NCBI RefSeq assembly: GCF_031127875.1
Contig: NZ_JARXIA010000001.1
Span: 186,001 to 250,000, forward strand
From: Pelagicoccus sp. SDUM812005
Lineage (GTDB): Bacteria; Verrucomicrobiota; Verrucomicrobiia; Opitutales; Opitutaceae
Direction: 5' to 3'
DNA: 64,000 bases
A model generated the notes under the pieces. It was not told the DNA's origin. It was given only the letters and a program-made list of their open reading frames with translations, and ran no database searches. The position numbers and the translations under genes are program-made. Below, piece after piece: positions 35,758 to 44,075 of the stretch (position 1 is the stretch's first letter; each line of letters opens with the position of its first letter).

Positions 35758-37182
35758 TTATTGGTTCTTGGGGAGGCCGTTGATGCGGACGTTTTCGAAT
35801 TTGAGGTTCTCGATGCCGGTGATGACGCTGGGTTGGGAGATGTTGTTGAACTGGCAGTTCTTGACGAGCACGTCCTGGATGGGGAGCTCCTCGCGGCCGT
35901 GGAAGTAGAAGGCGCGTGGGGCTTTTTCAACTATGACGTTTTCCATGCTGACGTTGCGCACGGTCGGGTAGTGGTCGCCGTTTTCGCCCCAGTAGTAGAG
36001 GTTGATGCGGAAGGCGGCGTCGGCGACTTCGCTGACGGTGACGTTGCGGAAGTGGATGTTTTCAACGAAGCCGCCGCGGAAGGTGTTGCTCTTGATGCGT
36101 AGGGCGCGTTCGAGGTGGGGGCTGTCCATGACGCAGTCTTCCGCGAAGACGTTGCGCACGCCTCCGGACATCTCGCTGCCGACCACGACGCCGCCATGGC
36201 CCTCGAGCATCTTGCAGTTGCGGATGATGACGTTTTCAGTGGGGACACCGATGTTGCGGCCGTCGGCGTTGCGTCCGGCCTTGATGGCGATGCAGTCGTC
36301 GCCGGTGTCGAAGTAGCAGCCTTCGATGAGCACGTTCTTGCTGGACTCGGGGTTGCAGCCGTCGTTGTTGGGTCCGAGGCCGATGACGGTCATGTCGCGT
36401 ACTGTGACGTTTTCGCAGAGCACGGGGTTGACGAACCACATGGGAGAGTCGCGGAAGGTGACGCCTTCGATGAGGACGTTCTTGCACTTGTATGGTTGTA
36501 CGAATACGGGCCGCAGGCCGGTGTTGTTTCCGAATACGCGTTCTTCGGTGGGGACGCCGTCTTCGGCCATTTGGCGGGCTTTGTTGATGTGGGGGCGAGC
36601 GTCTTTGGACCAGGTCCACCAGTTGTCGCGAGAGGCGCGGCCGTGGAAGGTGCCCTTACCGGTGATGCCGATATTTTCCTGCTCGTAGGCGTAGATGAGC
36701 GGGGAGTAGTTCATGACTTCGGTGCCTTCGAAGCGGGTGTAGACGAGCGGCTCGTAGTCTTCGGGGACGGTGCTGAAGTTGACGGTCGCGCCTTCGGAGA
36801 GGTGGAGGTTGACGTTGCTTTTGAGGTGGATGGGTCCGGCGATGAACCAGTCGCCAGCGGGCACGAGCACGCGTCCGCCGCCGGCGGCGTGGGCTTCGGC
36901 GATGGCTTGGTCGATGGCGGGCTTGATGTCGCTGGAGTTGTCGGGGACTGCTCCGTAGTCGACGATGGAGAAGTCGCGATCAGGAAAGGTGGGAGCTTCA
37001 ATCTGCTCGAGGATCTGGGGCAGGTCGTCCCAGCCGATGGCTGCGGAGCTTTGGGAGGACTTGGATGAGCTGTCGTCGTTGCAAGCGCTGAGGCAGAGCC
37101 CTAGGGCGGCAATGCCGGTGAGCTGTAGGACCCGTGGCATCTTTTGTAGGAAGGGAGTTCGGTGAGGTTTTGCTAGTTTCAT
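35758..37182 (-). CDS. GH28-family polygalacturonase, probable lipoprotein
   Basis: A 474-residue protein. The frame is open up to 37500, but its first 106 codons overlap the next gene upstream and are Arg/Pro/Ser-rich. The ATG at 37182 gives MKLAKPHRTPFLQK and a lipoprotein signal with lipobox LSAC (Cys 34). A Ser-rich linker leads to the GH28 helix: FSIVDYGAVPDNSSDIKPAI, NNDGCNPESS, TGDDCIAIKAGRN, EGHGGVVVGSEMSGG (the GHG motif is intact) and ALRIKSN (RIK). It should hydrolyse galacturonan, probably exo-acting by similarity to bacterial members with this pattern. It is 47 bp downstream of the preceding gene. Confidence 0.88.
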   Translation of the reverse strand: MKLAKPHRTPFLQKMPRVLQLTGIAALGLCLSACNDDSSSKSSQSSAAIGWDDLPQILEQIEAPTFPDRDFSIVDYGAVPDNSSDIKPAIDQAIAEAHAAGGGRVLVPAGDWFIAGPIHLKSNVNLHLSEGATVNFSTVPEDYEPLVYTRFEGTEVMNYSPLIYAYEQENIGITGKGTFHGRASRDNWWTWSKDARPHINKARQMAEDGVPTEERVFGNNTGLRPVFVQPYKCKNVLIEGVTFRDSPMWFVNPVLCENVTVRDMTVIGLGPNNDGCNPESSKNVLIEGCYFDTGDDCIAIKAGRNADGRNIGVPTENVIIRNCKMLEGHGGVVVGSEMSGGVRNVFAEDCVMDSPHLERALRIKSNTFRGGFVENIHFRNVTVSEVADAAFRINLYYWGENGDHYPTVRNVSMENVIVEKAPRAFYFHGREELPIQDVLVKNCQFNNISQPSVITGIENLKFENVRINGLPKNQ

Positions 37183-37229
37183 TGTTTTCAATTGGGAAAG
37201 GCTTCGCCGACGGGGGCGGCGAGCGGAGC

Positions 37230-39173
37230 TCAGCTGTTGGCTTTGGGGGCTGGAGCGCTGCGGGATTGACCCGTGGTTTCGATATTTCGGAGAAAGGTGG
37301 AAAGCTGGGAGCGCTGAAGCGGGTCGGCGCAGTGTCGGAGGGCGAAGTCGGCGCACTTCTGGGCGTTTTCGGGGCTGTTGGCGCGAAGGTAGAATTGAGC
37401 AACTTGTAGGCCGAGCCGCGTGTTGTATGGAAATTTCACTACGCCTTCGCTGAGGAGGTCTACTTGGACGAGGTTTGGCGGTATGGCGCTGCGTTGCCAT
37501 GCTGCTGCCATGAGCTCGTAGGTTTCCGGAACGGCGGGTTCGAGCTTCCTGGCCATGAGAAGGGGAACGAGGACTTTTGCCAGCGCATCGGGCGGGATCT
37601 GGCCGTCGGGCCCGTGCTGGGTTTTCAGTTCCTCGAAGCGGAGGCGAGCGAGGGTGGTCCAGGTGGACGGCAAGCGGCTGCCGCTTTGGGCCGCGGCCTC
37701 GAGGCGTTCTCGGGCGGAGGAGCGGAGTCCAGCTTGCAGTTCGGCTTGGGCGAGGGAGGAGAGCAATTCCGGACTGGGGGAATCGGTCAAGGGCTCGAGT
37801 CTTTCGATCGTTTCGCGGAAGGTGCTAATCGCCTCCTCTACTTTTCCGGCGGCCAGCTGGGCAGTGCCGACGATGCGTCCAACTTCGTTGGGGCTGGGCT
37901 CGCGGAACGTGACTTTTTCGGCGGTGATTCCCTGGTCCTTGTATAGCTTGTAGTAGTTGTATTTATGGTATGGATACCTGATGTGTCCGCTCAGCTTTTC
38001 AAGCATCCCGTCGTAGCTCATCTGGAAGCACTCCTGGAATAGCTCCTCTGTGAGCGGCTCCTTGCTGATGCGTTGCACGAAGGTTTGGAAGGCTTGCTCG
38101 TGTTTCCGGTCGGCCCCGAACTTACAATAGTGGACGAAGGCGTGGGCTTGCTTGGCCCAGGCCATATCGACGAGGGGATTGAGCTCGCGGTACTGTTCGG
38201 GGCTGAAGGCGAACATCTCCTCGAGGGGGATGAGGCTCTTGTTGGCAAGGGCTATGTGGAAGGGTGGGTCTGCGGTCCAGAAGGGAAGCACGCTTTCGAG
38301 AGTGACGCGGGTGCCTTCGCCAATCTCTTCGTCGTCGCTGGCGAAGGGGTCGCTATCGTCGGTTTCGGCGACGTCGCCTTCTCCCTCGATCTCATCGGAA
38401 TCTAAGGATGTGCCAAAGTCGTCGACCACTTGGAGAAATCCCTTGGCGGAATCGGGAATATCGTCGGGGCTGGGGCGTCCGCGTTTCACGTCGAGGAATC
38501 CGAATTTGATGATCCGGTCGTAGACGTCCATGTCCATGATGATCTGGGTATTGCCTTCGATGAGCCATGGGGGCGGAGCGTTTCTGCTTTGCGCGTAGAG
38601 GAGCCGTATGTATTCGCGATAGAGGAGTCGCCGGTGGTCGACCTCGAGGCGTACGAAATGATTTTGCAGTTCGGCGTCGTAGAAGGACTTTTGCAGGTCG
38701 AGCACGATAGCCGCTTTTTCGCCATCGTAGAAGAGGTGGCTGAAGATCCCGTTGCGCTGCTTTTTTTCGGCGGGGGTGAATTCGTCGAACGTTTTGTCGG
38801 CCCCGCAGAGGATGATGGTGTTTTGGACGAGGGGTTGGAGGGGGATGGGCCAGGCGATGCTGAGAGCGTCCCGAAAGCGTTGGAAGTCCTTCAGGTAGCG
38901 CTCCGCGTTTCCTTCCCAGGCGTAGGAGAGGATCTCGAAGTCACCTAGCTGGGCGTACTGCCATTCCTTTTTCTGGAAGGCCCAAAGGAGCTGGTTTTTG
39001 GGAAGGACTCGCTTGGCTTTCACCTCGAAGGGCTTCAGGTCGATCGTTTCGGAATTGATAGGCGTGGGATCCTGGGCGTGCAGGCCGGAAACGAGAGGCG
39101 CAAGCCAGGCGACTGCTGCAGCCGCGAGCTTGCCGAATCTCGGGGAGAGTGGGAAACGTCGAGTGGATTTCAT
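37230..39173 (-). CDS. exported TPR protein with degenerate peptidase-MA-like domain
   Basis: A 647-residue protein with signal peptide about 1-34 (AAAAVAWLAPLVSGLHAQ). Immediately after it lies ETIDLKPFEVKAK, resembling the LSPFEV segment of the TonB receptor at 13298. Residues about 75-230 resemble bacterial DUF1570/peptidase-MA-like domains (EILSYAWEGNAERYLKDFQRF; PPWLIEGNTQII). Where those have HEXXH, this has a REYIR-type sequence (LYREYIRLLYA), so metal binding is doubtful. An acidic linker (about 250-290) and TPR-like helices (about 430-630) follow. It sits directly upstream of a GH28 on the same strand. Its role is unknown; a scaffold or assembly function is one possibility. Confidence 0.55.
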   Translation of the reverse strand: MKSTRRFPLSPRFGKLAAAAVAWLAPLVSGLHAQDPTPINSETIDLKPFEVKAKRVLPKNQLLWAFQKKEWQYAQLGDFEILSYAWEGNAERYLKDFQRFRDALSIAWPIPLQPLVQNTIILCGADKTFDEFTPAEKKQRNGIFSHLFYDGEKAAIVLDLQKSFYDAELQNHFVRLEVDHRRLLYREYIRLLYAQSRNAPPPWLIEGNTQIIMDMDVYDRIIKFGFLDVKRGRPSPDDIPDSAKGFLQVVDDFGTSLDSDEIEGEGDVAETDDSDPFASDDEEIGEGTRVTLESVLPFWTADPPFHIALANKSLIPLEEMFAFSPEQYRELNPLVDMAWAKQAHAFVHYCKFGADRKHEQAFQTFVQRISKEPLTEELFQECFQMSYDGMLEKLSGHIRYPYHKYNYYKLYKDQGITAEKVTFREPSPNEVGRIVGTAQLAAGKVEEAISTFRETIERLEPLTDSPSPELLSSLAQAELQAGLRSSARERLEAAAQSGSRLPSTWTTLARLRFEELKTQHGPDGQIPPDALAKVLVPLLMARKLEPAVPETYELMAAAWQRSAIPPNLVQVDLLSEGVVKFPYNTRLGLQVAQFYLRANSPENAQKCADFALRHCADPLQRSQLSTFLRNIETTGQSRSAPAPKANS

Positions 39174-39469
39174 TGATGGGTTGTGCGAGGCGGGATCGCT
39201 CGACTAGGAGTAACAGGCTTTGATGTTTCTAGAACCCTTGTCTCGCGAAGGGGCGACGGGGCTTGGGGCGAATAAGCGTCTAGGATTTTCTGTATTGGGG
39301 AATGAAATAATATATATTTCAACGATTAAAATCCCCTTGGGGCACCTTTCCAGATGTTTTATTCTGGCTGCGGGAATCTCAAGGTCCGCTTACTTTGCAG
39401 CTTTTCTCAACTGAGGGTTTGACTTTTAGGACTCTCGTGAAATACGAATTGGAAATAAGGCTATTTCAA
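39174..39469. promoter_or_regulatory. divergent AT-rich promoter region
   Basis: This 296-bp gap between the minus-strand pectin run and the PL1 lyase has no gene. An AT-rich island (39297-39335, containing ATAATATATATTTC) is unusual for this GC-rich stretch and is the best place for the divergent promoters. No clear operator was seen. Confidence 0.35.
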
Positions 39470-41023
39470 ATGAAACAAAACACCCCATCGATACTCCCAA
39501 GCCCGGTTCGGGCATTTTCTAAGCAAGCATGCGCGGCAGTCGGCGCGGCTTTGGCGTTGGTCATGGCGCCGCTCGATCTCGTTTCGGGTGCCCCAGAGTC
39601 CGGGCAGATCCCGCCGCATCCGATTCGCATGGACAAGGTGGTTCCGGCCTTTCCCGGAGCATGGGGGGGCGGCATGTTCACGCCTGGCGGCCGCGGCGGT
39701 CGGGCCATCGCGGTTACGAATCTCAACGACAGCGGACCTGGCAGCTTGCGGGCGGCGATCGAAGCCGAAGGGGCCCGCATGGTGATCTTTCGGGTGGCGG
39801 GGATTATCGAGCTGGAGTCCGATCTGGATATCGACAATCCGGACATCACGATCGCGGGCCAGTCGGCTCCGGGCGACGGAATTTGTATCAAGAATCACTC
39901 CCTCAACATCAACACTCGCAACGTAGTGCTGCGCCACCTACGGGTGCGTCGCGGCGATCCGAAGGGCGGTCAGGGATCCGACAACATTGGCGGCAATCCC
40001 GAGAGCGACATCATCGTGGACCACTGTTCGGTCAGCTGGGGTCGCGACGAGGGGATTTCGCTCTATCGCAACATGAAGAAGATGCCGGATGGCAGCTCCA
40101 TCAAGTATCCGGTCAAGAATCTCACTATCCAATGGGTCGTATCGAGCGAAGGCTTGGGGCCGGGACACGAGTTCGGCGGGACTTGGGGCGGTGAGGACGC
40201 GACCTTTCACCACAACCTCTTTGCCTGCAACACGGGCCGCAACCCTTCGATCGGCATGTCCGGACGTTTCGACTACCGCAACAATGTCATCTATAATTGG
40301 GCGCACCGCACCATGGATGGCGGCGACGAAACTTCGGAGATCAACGCCATCAACAATTACTACAAGCCAGGGCCCGCGACCAACGAGAACATGAGGGAAA
40401 CCATCGCCCGTGTGGGGCCCGGCGTTCGCAACATGTATTCGCCAGGCAGCGCCTGGGCGGATGGTGGCTGGTATCCCAAGGCCGAGAAGCGTCCGGGCAA
40501 GTGGTACGTGGCTGGAAACGTGATGGAAGGCAGCGAGCGAGTTACGGCTGACAACTGGAAGGGGATGCAAGCGGACGCGGAGCTCGAGCGCTTGGCTCGA
40601 GTGAATACGCCTTTCGTTGGTTGGCCGGTGGCTCAGGAAACGGCGGAGCAGGCCTATGAATCGGTTTTGGCCAAGGTGGGAGCGACCCTGCCGCGTCGCG
40701 ACGCGGTGGATACGCGAGTGGTCGAGATGGTGCGTAGCAACAAGGTTCTCGTTCGCGACGGTATCCTGAGGAATCCGGAGGAGGTGGGCGGGTACCCAGA
40801 ATTTACATACTCCAAAAAGGAAGTGCCTTCCGACAAGGACGGTGACGGCATGCCGGACAAGTGGGAGAAGGAGCATGGCCTCGATCCCAAGGATGCAGCC
40901 GATGGCGCCGCGGACGCGGACAAGGATGGTTACACGAACTTGGAAGAGTTTCTCAACGGAACGGATCCGCAGGAGTTTATCGACTACCTGAACCTCGGTA
41001 ACAACGTGGATACCATCAGCTAG
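39470..41023 (+). CDS. secreted PL1-type pectate lyase
   Basis: A 517-residue protein. An upstream TTG at 39395 extends the frame, but the ATG at 39470 sits at the natural start of the signal region (about 1-40, ACAAVGAALALVMAPLDLVSGA). The PL1 beta-helix shows FPGAWGGGMFTPGGRGGRAI, TNLNDSGPGSLRAAIE, TIAGQSAPGDGICI, VDHCSVSWGRDEGISLYR and NNYYKPGPAT. A C-terminal Ca-binding thrombospondin-3-like tail follows (DKDGDGMPDKWE, DADKDGYTNLEEFL), as in the lyase at 651, but this one lacks the N-terminal accessory domains. It cleaves pectate by elimination, supplying substrate for GH105. A clear terminator follows. Confidence 0.88.
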   Translation: MKQNTPSILPSPVRAFSKQACAAVGAALALVMAPLDLVSGAPESGQIPPHPIRMDKVVPAFPGAWGGGMFTPGGRGGRAIAVTNLNDSGPGSLRAAIEAEGARMVIFRVAGIIELESDLDIDNPDITIAGQSAPGDGICIKNHSLNINTRNVVLRHLRVRRGDPKGGQGSDNIGGNPESDIIVDHCSVSWGRDEGISLYRNMKKMPDGSSIKYPVKNLTIQWVVSSEGLGPGHEFGGTWGGEDATFHHNLFACNTGRNPSIGMSGRFDYRNNVIYNWAHRTMDGGDETSEINAINNYYKPGPATNENMRETIARVGPGVRNMYSPGSAWADGGWYPKAEKRPGKWYVAGNVMEGSERVTADNWKGMQADAELERLARVNTPFVGWPVAQETAEQAYESVLAKVGATLPRRDAVDTRVVEMVRSNKVLVRDGILRNPEEVGGYPEFTYSKKEVPSDKDGDGMPDKWEKEHGLDPKDAADGAADADKDGYTNLEEFLNGTDPQEFIDYLNLGNNVDTIS

Positions 41024-41050
41024 TTTTTCGTAGTACAGTCGTATGGTATT

Positions 41051-41085
41051 AAGATCCTGGTCGCGGGTACGGCCAGGATCTTTTT
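41051..41085 (+). terminator. rho-independent terminator after PL1 lyase
   Basis: A perfect 10-bp stem AAGATCCTGG / CCAGGATCTT (41051-41060 with 41073-41082) runs into TTTTT, 28 bp after the lyase stop codon. Confidence 0.88.
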
Positions 41086-41179
41086 ATTGCTTTGCTTCGT
41101 TGCGGCAAAGGCAAGCCCCTAGCAGGCGAGGCTGCTAGGGGCGGCGGGAAGGCGTTGCTGAAATTCTCTAGCCCGCTGT

Positions 41180-41926
41180 TTAGGCGGGTTGGGAGAGCAT
41201 CTCGGTGATGCGGCGTTCGAGCGTCTTTTGGCCGGCTTCGTAGGGGCCTTGGTAGCCTTCCGCGAAGGCGTCGGGGAGGATGTCTTCGGTTCCGTTTTCG
41301 ATTCCATCGAGGATCGTTTCGGCGACGGAGGCGGGAGTGGCTTTTGGCATTTCCATGCCTTTGGCCATTTCCGTGTCTACAGGTCCTGGATACACGCCGA
41401 TCACGGTGGTGCCTTGGGCGGCGAGAGCGAAGCGGGTTCCGACGATGAGCGAATGGGCCGCGGCCTTGGAGTCGCTGTAGCTGGGGATGACGGGAAAGTT
41501 GGAGAGTCCCGCTACGCTTGAAATCGTGACGAGGGAGCCGCCGCCGTTGCGGCCCAGGACGGGGGCGAAGGCGCGGGTGACGTAGAGGGGGCCCCAGTAG
41601 TTGACCTCGAATTCGCTGCGGAAGCCTTCCAGGTCGCCCGTGACGAGGTCGCCGCCTGCGAGTACGCCGGCGTTGTTGATGACGATGGACGCGTCCTGGG
41701 CGATGTCGGAGGCGGCCGCGACTTGCTGGGGATCGGTCACGTCCAGCGCCACGGGGACGACGCGGTCGGGATGCTGGGAAACGAGTTCGGAAAGGGAGTC
41801 GGTGTCGCGGGCGGCGGCGTAGACCTTGGCGGCTCCGCGGGCGAGCAAGGCCTCGACGAGGGCGCGTCCGATGCCTCGGTTGCTACCGGTTACGAAGGCG
41901 CTTTGGTTCTGTATTTTGGATGTCAT
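41180..41926 (-). CDS. SDR-family oxidoreductase
   Basis: A 248-residue cytoplasmic short-chain dehydrogenase. Visible are the NAD(P)-binding motif VTGSNRGIGRAL (TGxxxGxG, about 13-24), NNAG (84-87), catalytic Ser 137 (TISSVAG) and the Y150-x3-K154 pair (PSYSDSKAAAHSL), then PG (GVYPGPVDTEM). The Asn-Arg after the first Gly and the following region do not settle NAD versus NADP. It is transcribed divergently from the TetR regulator with a paired operator-like site between them, so it is the likely target of that repressor. The substrate is unknown. Confidence 0.88.
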   Translation of the reverse strand: MTSKIQNQSAFVTGSNRGIGRALVEALLARGAAKVYAAARDTDSLSELVSQHPDRVVPVALDVTDPQQVAAASDIAQDASIVINNAGVLAGGDLVTGDLEGFRSEFEVNYWGPLYVTRAFAPVLGRNGGGSLVTISSVAGLSNFPVIPSYSDSKAAAHSLIVGTRFALAAQGTTVIGVYPGPVDTEMAKGMEMPKATPASVAETILDGIENGTEDILPDAFAEGYQGPYEAGQKTLERRITEMLSQPA

Positions 41927-41960
41927 GGGTGCAGTGGTTCTTGGATTGCTTTAGAAGTTA

Positions 41961-42027
41961 ATTGAACGACCAACCAAAAACCTTGACTGCGGGTCGCTGT
42001 CAATAAGTTATTGAACAATCAATCAAA
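41961..42027. promoter_or_regulatory. paired operator-like sites between SDR and TetR genes
   Basis: Two 18-bp sequences, ATTGAACGACCAACCAAA (41961-41978) and ATTGAACAATCAATCAAA (42010-42027), match at 15 of 18 positions and are 49 bp apart in the divergent promoter gap. TTGATTGATTGTTCAAT-type sequences are common TetR operators. Autoregulation plus repression of the SDR gene is inferred. Confidence 0.55.
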
Positions 42028-42046
42028 TTGGATTTGATCGGTTTCC

Positions 42047-42640
42047 ATGGCCCGTCCTCTCAAGTACGATCGAGCGAAATTGCTGGAATCCGCGACCTCC
42101 CTGTTTTGGCAGCGAGGGTATAGGGGTGTGTCCATCAAGGACTTGGTGAAGGAGACGGGCGTTTTGGCGGGCAGCCTTTATTCGAGTTTCGGAAGCAAGG
42201 ACGGCGTCTTCGTGGAGTGCATCCATCGTTACGCGGAGATGTGCGGGCCCATGTACGAGTCGGCGGAGGCGGTGGACTCACCGCTGGGGCAGATCGAGAC
42301 CTTGTTTGCGGAGATGCTGGACGACGCCTTGAGCGAAAACGGTTGGCGCGGGTGTTTCGTGGTGAATTCGCTGCTGGAGGTTGCTCCGGACAAGCCGGAA
42401 ATCGCAGCCGTGCTGAAGCATTACGTGCAGTTTTCGGAAGGCTGGATCGCGGAACGGCTGGAGCGGGCCCGAGTCGCGGGCGAGTTGAAGGCGGAGACGC
42501 CAGTGGACGAGGTGGCGGCGAACCTTTTTGGCATCGTGTACGGAGTCCGGATCAAGGCCCGAGCTGGGGAGGACGCGCAGCGCATCCGGAGTTTCGCTCG
42601 CAGCATGCAGGCGAGCTTGCTGGATCCTTGGAAAGCGTGA
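42047..42640 (+). CDS. TetR/AcrR-family transcriptional repressor
   Basis: A 197-residue regulator. The N-terminal HTH is at about 10-50 (LLESATSLFWQRGYRGVSIKDLVKETGVLAGSLYSSFGSKDGVF), followed by an all-helical ligand domain with a TetR_C-like pattern (GCFVVNSLLEVAPDKPEIAAVLKHY). It is divergent from the SDR gene and probably represses both genes through the repeats at 41961-42027. The inducer is unknown; such pairs often answer to small electrophiles or aldehydes. Confidence 0.9.
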   Translation: MARPLKYDRAKLLESATSLFWQRGYRGVSIKDLVKETGVLAGSLYSSFGSKDGVFVECIHRYAEMCGPMYESAEAVDSPLGQIETLFAEMLDDALSENGWRGCFVVNSLLEVAPDKPEIAAVLKHYVQFSEGWIAERLERARVAGELKAETPVDEVAANLFGIVYGVRIKARAGEDAQRIRSFARSMQASLLDPWKA

Positions 42641-42804
42641 GGGGCGAGAGGGGCTGACGATGGGATGTGGACGGTGTAGTGATCGCGTGGGTACGCGTTT
42701 TCGGGCGCCGTGCGTGGAGGGCAGCAAGAATCAGGTGGCTTCGCTTGCGAGGTGAAGGGTAAGCTGTGGTAAGAGCCGGTGAAAGCTCCGTCGTGTTTTT
42801 GATT

Positions 42805-43434
42805 ATGGAAGAGCAGTTCGAGTTGGGGATAGGGCGAGCCGATGCGGGAGAGCCGCGCAACGTTTTGCCGCGGGACGGGGAGTCGATTTACTTTGGGCCT
42901 TTGTTCGCGAGGGAGGAGGCCGATGCTTGGCTTCGCTACTTCTTGGAGGAGATTCCGTGGAAGCACGACGAGGCGGTGATTTATGGACGCCATATAGTGA
43001 CTGCCCGTAAGGTCGCTTGGTATGGCGATCGGAATTTCGACTACACCTATTCCGGCCGCACCCGTACGGCCTTGGTTTGGACGGAGGAGCTGCGTCAACT
43101 GAAGGGGAAGGTGGAGGCTTGGGCGGGGGGCCGCTACAATTCCTGTTTGCTGAACCTCTACCAAGACGGCTCGCAGGGCATGGCTTGGCATCACGACGAC
43201 GAAAAGGGCTTGGGGAGAAACTCGAACATCGCCTCCCTTAGCTTCGGGGCGGAGCGTCGTTTCGACTTTCGCCACAAGGAGAGTCGGGAGAAGGTATCGG
43301 TGCAGCTGGAGCATGGGAGCTTGCTGGTGATGCGAGGGGAGACTCAAGCTCGCTGGCAGCATCAGGTGCCGAAGACGGCCAAGGTGTCGAGGCCTCGGGT
43401 GAACCTTACCTTTCGCCGGATGTTCGGGCAATAG
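42805..43434 (+). CDS. AlkB-family 2-oxoglutarate/Fe(II) dioxygenase
   Basis: A 209-residue protein similar in layout to ALKBH2/3-type DNA/RNA demethylases. The ATG at 42805 is preferred over a GTG at 42766. Landmarks are the substrate-lid part KVAWYGDRNFDYTYSG, the fold entry YNSCLLNLYQDG, metal ligands His 129 and Asp 131 in WHHDDE, the distal His 186 (ARWQHQVPK) and the 2OG-binding Arg pair in RPRVNLTFR. It would repair 1-methyladenine/3-methylcytosine lesions by oxidative demethylation. It stands 164 bp after the TetR gene with no obvious shared regulation. Confidence 0.88.
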   Translation: MEEQFELGIGRADAGEPRNVLPRDGESIYFGPLFAREEADAWLRYFLEEIPWKHDEAVIYGRHIVTARKVAWYGDRNFDYTYSGRTRTALVWTEELRQLKGKVEAWAGGRYNSCLLNLYQDGSQGMAWHHDDEKGLGRNSNIASLSFGAERRFDFRHKESREKVSVQLEHGSLLVMRGETQARWQHQVPKTAKVSRPRVNLTFRRMFGQ

Positions 43435-43506
43435 GCGCGGCTTCGGGCGCCTGCCTGCAATTCGCGCTGGCGTTCTGGGAGATTGGCTGTAGGCTTCGGG
43501 CCTAGT

Positions 43507-43701
43507 ATGAATATTGAGCAAGATCGTACGGTGCCCTGTCCCTATTGCGGAGAGTCGGTAGGAATCGTGGTAGATTGCACGCTGTCGTCCCAGGAGTTCG
43601 TGGAAGACTGCCAAGTGTGCTGCCGGCCGATCCAGTTTTCGGTTTCGGTGGACGAGGACGGCGAGATTGTCGACCTGCAGGCCTTGAGCGAGGACGAGTA
43701 A
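43507..43701 (+). CDS. small CPXCG-motif cysteine-rich protein
   Basis: A 64-residue acidic protein with two Cys pairs, VPCPYCGES (about 10-18) and [11 protein letters not shown] (about 33-43), as in the CPXCG zinc-ribbon-like family. It should bind Zn; its role is unknown. The ATG at 43507 gives the usual compact length. It follows the AlkB gene by 72 bp, which could mean a shared transcript. Confidence 0.75.
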   Translation: MNIEQDRTVPCPYCGESVGIVVDCTLSSQEFVEDCQVCCRPIQFSVSVDEDGEIVDLQALSEDE

Positions 43702-44075
43702 GCCTCGCTCGTTTTTTGGGGCGTCGCTTTTCGTTTCGAGGCGCGACACGGTATTGGCGACGGAGGTCCTAAGTAGTCCTTCTAGCCTGACCCTAGGGAC
43801 CTTTGGATAAGGGCTGAATTAGGGGGAAGGAAGCTTTGCTCGCTCTAATAGAGAAGCGCGAAATCGGTATCGGAGATGTCGATACGAGGGCGATGTTATC
43901 CCCCGCGCTTGGAGCGCTTCTAGTCCCTAAGGTTTTGTCCGAAGGAATGGGCGTAAATCGTATGGAGAATACCCCTCATTTCGACCGTTCCAGATGGACA
44001 AAAGCCCTGAAATGGATAGCTTGAAACAAGAGGCAAGTAACCCTGTCTCAACAAGAACAGCGCGGGTAAACAGCC
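43702..44075 (+). promoter_or_regulatory. leader/promoter region of the fatty-acid operon
   Basis: This 374-bp stretch precedes the acyl-CoA ligase. A 62-codon ORF inside (43836-44024) shows no protein-like features. An inverted pair AGGTCC / GGACCT (near 43764 and 43797) is visible, but no recognised FadR or TetR operator. It presumably holds the operon promoter. Confidence 0.3.

Noticed and set aside
37183-37500. 106-codon N-terminal extension of the GH28 gene
   Set aside because: It overlaps the upstream gene antisense-free but in another frame, is basic and low-complexity, and precedes a good lipoprotein signal at 37182.
43836-44024. 62-codon ORF before the acyl-CoA ligase
   Set aside because: No recognisable feature and a non-ATG-like context; treated as leader DNA.
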